Assembly: GCF_026341855.1 (NCBI RefSeq)
Contig: NZ_JAPENW010000001.1
Location: 930,001 to 994,000 of the forward strand
Direction: 5' to 3'
DNA length: 64,000 bases
Source of the DNA: Streptomyces sp. NBC_00568
Lineage (GTDB): Bacteria; Actinomycetota; Actinomycetes; Streptomycetales; Streptomycetaceae
The notes beneath the pieces were generated by a model. The model was given only the letters and a program-made list of their open reading frames with translations, did no database searches and was not told the DNA's origin. Below are positions 43,555 through 51,572 of this stretch, piece after piece. The stretch's first letter is position 1. Every line of letters begins with the position of its first letter. The position numbers were made by a program, and so were the translations under genes.

Positions 43555-43685
43555 GGTGGTTCACGTCCTTGTGAGTGGAGGAAGGAGCAAGTGCGTTCGT
43601 ACGGCGGGGCCGTGAGCGCGCGGGAGCGGGTTCGTCCGCGGGTACGACCGCGTCATGGCTGCGTGGGGGCGGGTTCGTGCGTGCG

Positions 43686-43779
43686 TGCTCGCGGCGTCAC
43701 GCCTGCGTGTGCTTGCGGCTCCACGCCTGCGTGCTTGCGGCTGCTTCACGCCTGCGTGCTCGCGGTTTCATTGCCTGCG
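43686..43779. repeat. REP-like array of four imperfect 21-26 bp units
   Basis: Each unit carries the small palindrome CACGC-CT-GCGTG: exact at 43699-43710, 43722-43733 and 43748-43759, degenerate (attgcctgcgta) at 43769-43780. Between them are TGC(T/C)(T/C)GCGGC-like segments. It lies between permease stop and substrate-binding protein start in the same operon. Confidence 0.8.
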
Positions 43780-43813
43780 TAGGGAGGGATTTCGCGCATG
43801 CGCACGGGAGGGA

Positions 43814-44677
43814 TCAGCGGTCGGAATCCGACGGCTTCCAGCGGAAGATCCGGCGTTCGGCGAAGGTCAGCAGTCCTTCGGCGAGCAGGGCGACGACGGC
43901 GAGGATGACCATCGCGGCGTACACACCGGCCGCGTTGAAGGTGCCCTGCGACTGTGCGACGAGCAGGCCGATGCCCTTGGTGGCGCCGATGTACTCGCCG
44001 ACGATCGCGCCGATGAGCGCGAAGCCGAAGCTGACATGCAGGCTCGTGAAGATCCACGAGGTGGCGGACGGGATGACGACCTGAAGGGTCACCCTGCGAT
44101 CGCTCGCGCCGAGGATCCGGGCGTTGGCCACCAGGTTGCGGTCGACCTCCCGGGCGCCCTGGAAGGCGTTGAAGAACACCGGGAAGAAGACGAGCACCAC
44201 GGCCGAGGCGACCTTGGAGGCAGGTCCGAGCCCGAACCAGATCACGAAGATGGGTGCAAGGACGATCCTTGGTATGGAGTTGAGCACCTTGATGTATGGA
44301 CCAAGGACGTCGGCGAGCAAGGCGATCCGCCCCAGCGCGATGCCGAAGATGACGCCGGCGACCACACCGATGACCCAGCCGAGCAGCGCCTCGTGAAGCG
44401 TGTACCAGATCTGCTCACCCAAGGAACCGAGTGCGGTCCCGTGCATCACCCAGGTGTGGATCTGTTCCCAGATCTTCGAGGGCATGGAGAAGTTGAACGG
44501 GTCGATGGCCTTGGCCCGCGAGAGCACCTCCCACAGACCGAGCACGGCGACCAGGAGCAGCACCCGGGCCGCGCCCACCACGATCTTGCGCTTGCGGGCG
44601 GCACGGGCGCGGGTGTGCGCCCGGCCAGGAATCTTGGCCGTGTCGACGACCGGGGTGTCGAGAACCTCAGGCGACAT
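43814..44677 (-). CDS. ABC transporter permease (NitT/TauT type)
   Basis: A 287-residue inner-membrane permease with about six helices and the EAA loop (LGASDRRVTLQVVIPSATSWIFTSL). A basic cytosolic N-terminus precedes helix 1 (about 38-55). It pairs with the ATPase gene upstream (the coding regions overlap by 11 bases) and the substrate-binding lipoprotein downstream. ATG 44677 chosen, with AGGGG nine bases upstream; a GTG three codons earlier sits on top of that site. Confidence 0.91.
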   Translation of the reverse strand: MSPEVLDTPVVDTAKIPGRAHTRARAARKRKIVVGAARVLLLVAVLGLWEVLSRAKAIDPFNFSMPSKIWEQIHTWVMHGTALGSLGEQIWYTLHEALLGWVIGVVAGVIFGIALGRIALLADVLGPYIKVLNSIPRIVLAPIFVIWFGLGPASKVASAVVLVFFPVFFNAFQGAREVDRNLVANARILGASDRRVTLQVVIPSATSWIFTSLHVSFGFALIGAIVGEYIGATKGIGLLVAQSQGTFNAAGVYAAMVILAVVALLAEGLLTFAERRIFRWKPSDSDR

Positions 44678-45482
44678 GAGCGGCACCCCTCTCGCGGGTG
44701 ATGCGGACCTCTTCGCCGAGGGATTCCCAGATCTCGCGGTAGATCTCGATGAACCGCGGCTCCAGGCGTACCGATTCGACCTTGCGTGGGCGCGGCAGAT
44801 CGATGTCGAAGACCTGCTTCACGGTGGCGGGGCCCGCGGTCATCACGACGACCTTGTCGGCGAGCGCGATGGACTCCTCCAGGTCGTGGGTGACGAAGAC
44901 GACCGAGGCGCCCGTGCCCTCCCACAGTTCGAGCAGTTCGTCGGACATCAGGGCCCGCGTCTGCACGTCGAGCGCCGAGAAGGGCTCGTCCATCAGCAGG
45001 ATCTCGGGGTCGTTGACGAAGGTCGCGGCGAGGGCGACGCGCTTGCGCTGACCGCCGGAGAGCTGGTGCGGATAGCGGTCCTCGAAGGCCGTGAGCCCGA
45101 CCCGGGCGAGCCATTCCCGGGCCCGGATCCTCGCCTCCGCCTTGGGCACGCCGCGGAAGCGGGGCCCGGCCATCACGTTGGACAGGACCGTACGCCAGGG
45201 GAAAGTGGCGTCCTGCTGGAAGACGAAGCCGACCTTGTCGCCGACGCCGGCGACCGGCTCCCCGGCGACGAGGACCTCGCCCTCGGTGGGCTCCTCGAGA
45301 CCGCTGACCAGGGTCAGCGTGGTGGACTTCCCGCAACCGGTGGGTCCGACGACGGCCACGAACTCACCCCGGCCGATGGTCAGGTCAAGCTCCCTGACGG
45401 CTGTGTGCAAACCCCCCGACGGGGTCTTGAAGATCTTGCTCGCGCCCCGCAGCTCGATGGCGGGGCTGGTGTCTGTGCTCAT
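44667..45482 (-). CDS. ABC transporter ATP-binding protein (NitT/TauT type)
   Basis: A 271-residue importer ATPase. Walker A GPTGCGKST near residue 46, Q-loop FVFQQDATFPW, signature LSGGQRKRVALA, Walker B ILLMDEPFSALD, and the H-loop VTHDLEES. Close to SsuB/TauB/NrtD-type subunits. First gene of the importer cluster; the permease start overlaps its end. It is divergent from an orphan CitB-type response regulator across 162 bases, so that regulator is the most likely controller of this operon. Confidence 0.93.
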   Translation of the reverse strand: MSTDTSPAIELRGASKIFKTPSGGLHTAVRELDLTIGRGEFVAVVGPTGCGKSTTLTLVSGLEEPTEGEVLVAGEPVAGVGDKVGFVFQQDATFPWRTVLSNVMAGPRFRGVPKAEARIRAREWLARVGLTAFEDRYPHQLSGGQRKRVALAATFVNDPEILLMDEPFSALDVQTRALMSDELLELWEGTGASVVFVTHDLEESIALADKVVVMTAGPATVKQVFDIDLPRPRKVESVRLEPRFIEIYREIWESLGEEVRITRERGAAHVA

Positions 45483-45644
45483 GGCCCGGGACCGTAGATG
45501 TGGCGCGGGCCACAGCATCAGTCTTCTGGGCGCAAGGCATTCTTCTGCTCGCAAGAGTCTGTTGTGCTCGTTTTGCTCGCGCTACAACAGCGGAGCCGAA
45601 ACACGGGCGCAACGTTCGCCCAGGCCTTGAGGGAAAGAGGCCCG

Positions 45645-46337
45645 ATGATTGACGTCCTGGTCGTGGACGACGATTTCCGCGTCGCCGAGATCAACGCGAG
45701 GTACGTGGGGAAGGTTCCCGGTTTCCGGGTGGCCGCCCGCGCGCACAGTGCCGCCCAGGCGCTGGCCGCCGTCGAACGAGCGCCCGTCGACCTGGTGCTG
45801 CTCGACCACTATCTGCCGGACCGGACCGGCCTCGAACTCGTCCACCGGATGCGCGAACACGGTCACGGCACCGACGTCATCATGATCACCGCGGCCAGCG
45901 ATGTGGCCACCGTGCAGGCCGCGATGCGTCTGGGCGCGCTGCACTACCTGGTCAAGCCGTTCACCTTCACGGCCCTTCGCACCCGCCTCGACTCCTACGC
46001 CGCCCTGCGCCGCACCGTCGACCGGGTCGGCGGCCGCGGCGCGGCGGGCCAGGAGCAGGTCGACCGGATCTTCGGCGCCCTGCGCACCGGGCCCGCGCCC
46101 TCCTCCCCCGGCCTGCCCAGCGGCCACTCGGAGCCGACGACGGACCTGATCTGCGATGTGTTGCACCACGCGAGTCACCCGCTGTCGGCCCACGAGGTGG
46201 CCGCCGAGACCGGCCTCAGCCGATCCACCGCCCAGCGCTATCTGCGGCACCTGGAACAGGCGGGACGATTGCGCCTGTCGCTCAAGTACGGCGACACGGG
46301 GCGCCCGGAACACCGCTACGCATGGGTGGCCCCTTGA
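45645..46337 (+). CDS. Orphan CitB-type response regulator
   Basis: A 230-residue regulator with the same architecture as the one at 41683: receiver (Asp54 in LVLLDHYLPD), variable linker, CitB-type helix-turn-helix (LSAHEVAAETGLSRSTAQRYLRHL), and the same LKYGDTGRPEHRYAW end. No histidine kinase gene is next to it. Divergent from the NitT/TauT importer genes. Its similarity to the kinase-coupled paralogue 3.3 kb away suggests a local duplication of a CitAB pair with loss of the second kinase, or two regulators served by one kinase. Confidence 0.92.
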   Translation: MIDVLVVDDDFRVAEINARYVGKVPGFRVAARAHSAAQALAAVERAPVDLVLLDHYLPDRTGLELVHRMREHGHGTDVIMITAASDVATVQAAMRLGALHYLVKPFTFTALRTRLDSYAALRRTVDRVGGRGAAGQEQVDRIFGALRTGPAPSSPGLPSGHSEPTTDLICDVLHHASHPLSAHEVAAETGLSRSTAQRYLRHLEQAGRLRLSLKYGDTGRPEHRYAWVAP

Positions 46338-46367
46338 ACCCGCACCCCCATGACGCGCCCGTGCCGT

Positions 46368-46442
46368 GCTCGTACGTCCATGGCTCGTACGTCCATGGCT
46401 CGTACGTCCATGGCTCGTACGCCGATTGCTCGCGCGACCATT
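46368..46442. repeat. 15-bp tandem repeat, three exact and two degenerate units
   Basis: Unit gctcgtacgtccatg at 46368-46382, 46383-46397 and 46398-46412, then diverged copies gctcgtacgccgatt and gctcgcgcgaccatt. It begins 30 bases after the stop of the orphan response regulator. Each exact unit contains the palindrome CGTACG. Confidence 0.88.
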
Positions 46443-46589
46443 TCCCGTACGTCCGTGGCGTGCGCGTCCGCTGCGTCGCGCGCCGACACGGGCGCCCGTG
46501 CGGGGCCCGTGTCCTGGACGGCGGCACACAGCGCCGGGGCCCACCCCTGCAACGGTCCAGGGTGGCCGCCTACGCCCCTCAGGACGCCC

Positions 46590-48182
46590 TCAGACGGCCC
46601 CGGCGCCCGTGAGCGCGCGGACCTCGATCTCGGCGTGCTTGGCCTCGTCCGGCGGCTCCGCCGAAGTCACGGTGCCGAGCCAGCCCGCGAGAAAGCCCAG
46701 GGGAATCGAGACGAGGCCCGGGTTCTGGAGCGGGAAGAACTGGAAGTCCACTCCCGGGAACAGCGATTCGGGGCTCCCCGACACCACCGGTGACAGCAGC
46801 ACGAGCAACAGCGCCGGACCCAGGCCGCCGTATACGGCCCATACGGCACCCCGCGTCGTGAAGGACCTCCAGAACAGGGAGTACAGCAGCACCGGCAGAT
46901 TCGCGGACGCGGCGACCGCGAAGGCGAGGCCCACCAGGAAGGCCACGTTGAGATCGCGGGCGAGGAGGCCCAGGGCGATGGCGATCACGCCGATGCCGAC
47001 CGACGCGGTACGCGCCACGGCGACCTCACTGTGCGGCTTCGCGTGGCGGCGACGCATCGAGGCGTACAGGTCATGGGCCACGGCGGCCGAGGACGCGAGG
47101 GTGATTCCGGCGACGACCGCGAGAATGGTGGCGAAGGCGATGGCGGCGACGATCGCGAACAGGACTGTTCCCCCGGTCGAGTTGACGCCGCCGCCCAGGT
47201 CGAGGGCGAGCAACGGAACCGCGGTGTTCCCCGCGGCGTTCGATCCGCGCACCGCCTCCGGACCGACGATGGCGGCCGCGCCGAAGCCCAGCACGATCGT
47301 CATCAGGTAGAAGCCGCCGATCAGCCCGATCGACCACACCACCGAGCGCCGCGCGGCGCGCGCCGTCGGCACGGTGTAGAAGCGCGACAGGATGTGCGGC
47401 AGTCCGGCGGTACCGAGCACCAGAGCGAGCCCGAGGCTCATGAAGTCGAAGCGCGAGGTCCAGTCACCGCCGTACCTCAACCCCGGTGCGAGGAAGGCCT
47501 TGCCGTGGCCGCTGCGCCCCGCAGCCGAACGCAGCAGTTCGTTGACGTCCCCGTGGAACCGCATCAGGACCATCACGGTGAGCACGGCGGCCCCGCTCAG
47601 CAGCAGAACGGCCTTGACGATCTGGATCCAGGTGGTCGCCCGCATCCCTCCCATCGACACGTAGATCACCATGAGCGCGCCGACACCGATCACCGTCCAG
47701 TTGCGCGCCGCCTCGCTCGTGCCTCCCAGCAGCAGCGAGACCAGGCTGCCCGCACCCACCATCTGTGCCACCAGATAGAGAACGGACACCATCACCGAAG
47801 AAGTTCCGGCCGCGATCCGCACCGGACGCTCGTCCATTCGAGCCGCGACGACATCGGCGAGCGTGAACCGCCCGCAGTTGCGCACCAGTTCGGCGACCAG
47901 GAACAGAACGACCAGCCAGGCCACCAGAAATCCCACGACGTACAGCAACCCGTCGTAGCCGTACAGCGCGATGAGTCCCGTCACACCGAGGAAGGAAGCG
48001 GCCGACATATAGTCCCCTGAAATGGCAAAACCATTCTCCATCGGCGAGAACAACCGCCCGCCGACATAGAACTCCTCAGCCGAACCATGCCGGTTGCGAC
48101 TCACCCACGTCGTGATCGCCAGCGTCACCGCGACAAACGCGCTGAACAGCAGCAGCGCCAGCGTCTGATGGTTGCCGCTCAC
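46590..48182 (-). CDS. Sodium/solute symporter (SSS family, ActP-like)
   Basis: A 530-residue membrane transporter with about 13 hydrophobic segments and SSS-family signatures (GRLFSPMENGFAISGDYMSAASFLG; the GTAGLPHILSRFYTVP stretch). Close in layout to the acetate/pyruvate monocarboxylate symporters. Its GTG start overlaps the stop of a DUF485 gene (GTGA), the usual accessory partner of such symporters. A NarL-type sensory operon lies directly upstream on the same strand and may control it. Confidence 0.92.
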   Translation of the reverse strand: MSGNHQTLALLLFSAFVAVTLAITTWVSRNRHGSAEEFYVGGRLFSPMENGFAISGDYMSAASFLGVTGLIALYGYDGLLYVVGFLVAWLVVLFLVAELVRNCGRFTLADVVAARMDERPVRIAAGTSSVMVSVLYLVAQMVGAGSLVSLLLGGTSEAARNWTVIGVGALMVIYVSMGGMRATTWIQIVKAVLLLSGAAVLTVMVLMRFHGDVNELLRSAAGRSGHGKAFLAPGLRYGGDWTSRFDFMSLGLALVLGTAGLPHILSRFYTVPTARAARRSVVWSIGLIGGFYLMTIVLGFGAAAIVGPEAVRGSNAAGNTAVPLLALDLGGGVNSTGGTVLFAIVAAIAFATILAVVAGITLASSAAVAHDLYASMRRRHAKPHSEVAVARTASVGIGVIAIALGLLARDLNVAFLVGLAFAVAASANLPVLLYSLFWRSFTTRGAVWAVYGGLGPALLLVLLSPVVSGSPESLFPGVDFQFFPLQNPGLVSIPLGFLAGWLGTVTSAEPPDEAKHAEIEVRALTGAGAV

Positions 48183-48667
48183 CGCTCACCACCTCTGGCG
48201 TTCCGCGTCAGCTCCTGGGTGTCCCAGCGCAGATCCAGTGCGGCCCGGTCTCTGCGCAGCCGCGCGTGCCGTGCGTACGCCCACGTGAGCAGGAACGTCG
48301 TCAGGAACTGCCCGAGCCCCGCGAGCAGGGCCACGTTCACCACACCGACGACGGGCCGCGCCATGAACCCCGGCGCCGTCGTCGCGGTCACCACATATCC
48401 CACGTACCAGGTGAAGAAGACGGCGCCGGCCGGAATCACGAACCTGCGGTACCGGCCGCGCACTTCCTGGAAGGCGGCACTGCGCTGCACCTCCAGATAG
48501 ACGTCGGCCGCCCCGCCCGTCCGTCCGTCGTGCTCCGAGCGGGCGGCCGGCACGGCGGGAGCGAGCGCGCCCGTGCCGTCCAACTCACCCCAGCCGGAAG
48601 CGAGCGCGTCGTACCAGGGGTCGTCGAACCGGACCTCCCCATTGCCGCCGCCGTCGTGCTTGTCCAC
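48179..48667 (-). CDS. DUF485 membrane protein, symporter partner
   Basis: A 162-residue protein with a long polar N-terminal extension (about 80 residues) and the DUF485 core: QEVRGRYRRFVIPAGAVFFTWYVGYVV, helix 1, then GVVNVALLAGLGQFLTTFLLTWAYARHA, helix 2. DUF485 proteins accompany ActP-type symporters. I chose GTG 48667 with AAGGAG six bases upstream; the longer frame has no such site. It is 105 bases downstream of the response regulator stop. Confidence 0.88.
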   Translation of the reverse strand: MDKHDGGGNGEVRFDDPWYDALASGWGELDGTGALAPAVPAARSEHDGRTGGAADVYLEVQRSAAFQEVRGRYRRFVIPAGAVFFTWYVGYVVTATTAPGFMARPVVGVVNVALLAGLGQFLTTFLLTWAYARHARLRRDRAALDLRWDTQELTRNARGGER

Positions 48668-48772
48668 CGAACTCTCCTTGTCCGCGACCCGTTTCGGCCG
48701 CGTGCCCAAGGATGGGCAGATCGGGAAGATCCCGGACTCTTCTCTCCGCGCTCTTCACCCCATCAGGTGACG

Positions 48773-49459
48773 TCATCCCGCCGGCGGCCGTACGAGACCC
48801 TTCCCATAGGCGTAACGGACTGCCTGAGCACGGTCCTTGAGACCGGTCTTGGCGAAGAGATTGTTGATGTGGGTCTTCACGGTGGCCGTGGACACATGCA
48901 GCCTGCGGGCGATCTCCTGGTTGCTGAGGCCCTCGGCGATCAGCAGGAGCACCTCGGTCTCGCGCGAGGTGAGGCCGTCCGGCGCCTCCGCCGGCGGGCC
49001 AGGCTCGGGTTCGGGTTCCGACAGCCGCTCCAGCAGCCGTCGCTGGATGCTCGGCGAGAGCCCCGCGTCCCCGGAGAGCACGCTTTCCACGGCCCGCACG
49101 ATCTCGTCGCCTCCCGCGTCCTTGGTCAGGTAGCCGCGGGCTCCGGCTCGGAGCGCGGGAAAGAGCGACTCGTCGTCCGCGAACGTCGTGAGCACGACGA
49201 CCTGTGTCCCGGGGTACTCGGCACGGATGCGCCGGGTCGCCTCGACCCCGTCGCAGCGGGGCATGCGCAGGTCCATCAGCACGACGTCCGGAGCAAGTTC
49301 GGCCACCCGCTCCACCGCCTCGTCCCCGTCACCGGCCGCTCCGACGACCTCGATCCCCGGCAGCAGTCCCAGCAACATCACGATGCCCTCGCGCACGACG
49401 GTCTGATCGTCCGCGACCACAACGCGCGCCGGCTTCCTGCCTCCCTGCCGTTCGGTCAT
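48773..49459 (-). CDS. NarL/LuxR-type response regulator
   Basis: A 228-residue regulator: receiver with Asp63 in VVLMDLRMP, acidic/Pro linker, and a C-terminal LuxR helix-turn-helix (LTSRETEVLLLIAEGLSNQEIARRLHVSTATVKTHINNLFAKTGL). Its ATG overlaps the kinase stop (ATGA). The next genes downstream encode the DUF485 protein and symporter, plausible targets. Confidence 0.93.
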   Translation of the reverse strand: MTERQGGRKPARVVVADDQTVVREGIVMLLGLLPGIEVVGAAGDGDEAVERVAELAPDVVLMDLRMPRCDGVEATRRIRAEYPGTQVVVLTTFADDESLFPALRAGARGYLTKDAGGDEIVRAVESVLSGDAGLSPSIQRRLLERLSEPEPEPGPPAEAPDGLTSRETEVLLLIAEGLSNQEIARRLHVSTATVKTHINNLFAKTGLKDRAQAVRYAYGKGLVRPPAG

Positions 49460-50607
49460 ACCGGCACCTTCAACGTCACCACGAACCCCTCCTCGCCCGG
49501 CCCGGCATCCAGTGAGCCGCCCAGCAGCTCGGCACGCTCCCGCATGCCCAGCAGACCGTACCCGCCGCCCGACCCGCTGAGTTCGCCCGGCATTCCACCC
49601 GAGTCCCGTACGTCCAGCGTCACTTCGTGCGGGCCGTAGTCCAGCCGTATGTGGATCATGGCGCCCGGAGCGTGCTTGCGCGCGTTCGTCAGCGCTTCCT
49701 GCGCCACTCTGCGCACCGCCTGGGAGGCCTCCGCCGGAAGCGGCTGACGCTCACCCGTCACGGTGACATCGGCGCCGTCGGTGGCCGTGACGAGTTCGCC
49801 GAGGAAGTCCTCCAGCGGAGACATCTCGCCCCGGAGCGCGGAGAGTGCCTGCCGGGTCTCGGCGAGCCCTTCACGGGCCATTCCCCGTGCCGCCACGACC
49901 CGTTCGAGGATCGTCTCCCGGTCCGCCCCCCTCTCGATGAGCAGCCGCGCCGCCTCCAGATGCACGAGCTGCGCCGAGAGACTGTGCGCCAGCACGTCGT
50001 GGATCTCCCGCGCGATCCTCGCGCGCTCCGCGAGCGCCGCCGACTCCGTCTCGGCCGCCCGGGCCGCGCGCTCCTGCGCCAGCAGCCGCTGCGCGCTTCC
50101 CCGCGCCTCCGCGTCGAGACGCAGCACATACCCCGCGAGAGCCAGCCCCACGGTGGTGGCCGCGGTGGTCAACCAGACGTCGTCGTTGACCGCCGCGTAC
50201 GCGCTCAGTGCCACCGCGGTGGCGGGCAGCGCCGCCGCGAGCGGCAGCCGTTCGATGGCGCTGACGGCGCACCCGCACCACAGGACGAGCGCCGGAATCC
50301 GGAAGCCCACACCCTGCCCCACCGCCGCGGTCGTCAGCAGCAGAGCGAGCAGCCCCAGAGACGGCAGCAGGCGATGCTCCAGCGTGGTCCGCCAGAACCC
50401 CCAGGCGAGGAACCCGCACACCACGATTCCCGCGATTCCGCCGGCGAGGGCCCAACCGTGCAGCTCCGTGTTCGTGAGCGTCGTCGCGACGATCACGGCG
50501 AGGGCGATGGCGCGCGACACCCGGGTGAGCAGGCGGCGGGCCTTGTGCACGCCCACTCGGGAGAGGGCCTCGCGGGAGGGCCAGCGCGTCCACGCGGTGT
50601 CCGTCAC
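49456..50607 (-). CDS. Sensor histidine kinase (HisKA_3 type)
   Basis: A 383-residue kinase. Residues about 30-160 hold four to six hydrophobic helices with short loops and no large extracytoplasmic domain, as in intramembrane-sensing kinases. A coiled segment leads to the HisKA_3 box RARIAREIHDVLAHSLSAQLVHLE with the phospho-acceptor His, then N-box VAQEALTNARKHAPGA and GYGLLGMRERAELLGG. GTG start overlapping the upstream membrane-protein stop (GTGA). Stimulus unknown. Confidence 0.92.
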   Translation of the reverse strand: MTDTAWTRWPSREALSRVGVHKARRLLTRVSRAIALAVIVATTLTNTELHGWALAGGIAGIVVCGFLAWGFWRTTLEHRLLPSLGLLALLLTTAAVGQGVGFRIPALVLWCGCAVSAIERLPLAAALPATAVALSAYAAVNDDVWLTTAATTVGLALAGYVLRLDAEARGSAQRLLAQERAARAAETESAALAERARIAREIHDVLAHSLSAQLVHLEAARLLIERGADRETILERVVAARGMAREGLAETRQALSALRGEMSPLEDFLGELVTATDGADVTVTGERQPLPAEASQAVRRVAQEALTNARKHAPGAMIHIRLDYGPHEVTLDVRDSGGMPGELSGSGGGYGLLGMRERAELLGGSLDAGPGEEGFVVTLKVPV

Positions 50608-51134
50608 ACGCGCTCCTTCCGCCAGGCCGGGGCCGCCACGCCGTCACCGTACGCCGGACCCCGCTCGTACGCCGACGGGTGCAGGGACCGCGCCCGCCAG
50701 GCCAGCAGCCCGGAACGGACCAGCAGGGTGGCCGCCAGGCCGAGCAACAGGGCGGAGGAGTCCTGGCGCACGCCGAGCAGAACTCCGATGCCGAACAGAC
50801 CGAGGCGCAGACAGATGCCCGCGACCCAGATGACGCCGGCGGCTTTGGTGCTCCTGCTCCACACGGCGCCGTCCGGCGCCGTCCATATCCGGGTCGTCCA
50901 CCCCCAGCCGGCTCCGATGGCGAGACCTGTCAGCAGCTCGGTGCCCAGCAGGAGGGACGCCTCGACCTCGTGGTGCGGGTCGATCACCCCGGGGCCGCGC
51001 AGTGCCATGAAGGCGAGAACGGCGGGCACGATCCACCAGCGCCTGTCCGTGTCGATCCGGCGCGCACTGAACTGGCGGGCGATCACCAGAGCGGCAACGG
51101 CGCAGATCACCACGGTATTGATGAGCCCGGACAT
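50604..51134 (-). CDS. Membrane protein, first gene of the sensory operon
   Basis: A 176-residue membrane protein with about four to five hydrophobic segments; the RRWWIVPAVLAFMALRG and LLGTELLTGLAIGAGWGWTTRIW blocks look like the DUF1453/CcdC-like family, though I am unsure. GGAGG precedes the ATG. Its stop overlaps the kinase start, so the three genes (membrane protein, kinase, regulator) are translated together. It may modulate the kinase, as accessory membrane proteins do in other three-component systems (inference). Confidence 0.78.
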   Translation of the reverse strand: MSGLINTVVICAVAALVIARQFSARRIDTDRRWWIVPAVLAFMALRGPGVIDPHHEVEASLLLGTELLTGLAIGAGWGWTTRIWTAPDGAVWSRSTKAAGVIWVAGICLRLGLFGIGVLLGVRQDSSALLLGLAATLLVRSGLLAWRARSLHPSAYERGPAYGDGVAAPAWRKERV

Positions 51135-51572
51135 GCGCGGCCTCCGTCAGCGGGGAGCGGGTGTCCGCAGCGAGCGCTGCCGACACCGACGACGCTACGG
51201 AAATCGCGCCCTCAGCAGATCGGAGCCGGGGTGGATCGTAGGTGGATCTCCCACGCCCCACCTCTCCACCCAGAGGTGGAGCCCCCGCCGACGCACAAAC
51301 CCCGGCCCCGGGCGGCCATCCCCGAGCGACTGTCGCCCCCTCCGCGCCAGCCCTTCCCACACATGGGAGCGATCACGCCCCAGCCCCCACGCACCCGCAG
51401 CGGCCAGCGCACGGAAAAGAGCCGTGCAGGTACATCCCCCATGTCCGTCGCTCACGCCCGGATCGAGCAGCGGCTCCCCAGGAAGCCCACGTCTGATCCA
51501 GCGGCGACGGACTGGGATGTACCGGCACGGCCCCGACCCACACCGAACCGGCACCGCGAGAACCCCGAAGGG
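51135..51572. other. Intergenic region with an 8-bp perfect hairpin
   Basis: 438 bases between the sensory operon and parE, both minus strand. It includes CCACCTCT-6-AGAGGTGG at 51259-51280, about 125 bases before the membrane-protein gene, which could be an operator or a transcript end of parE. Open frames here lack codon bias. Confidence 0.5.

Noticed and set aside
43655..44701. Plus-strand frame antisense to the ABC permease
   Set aside because: Begins inside the palindromic repeat and mirrors the permease gene.
46316..46552. Short frames encoding YEPWT-like or RTSMA-like repeats over the 15-bp repeat
   Set aside because: The peptide repeats simply mirror the DNA repeat, open in several frames at once; no start with a ribosome site.
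51195..51554. Open frames on both strands downstream of parE
   Set aside because: Low codon bias, no domain, no conservation argument; treated as intergenic.
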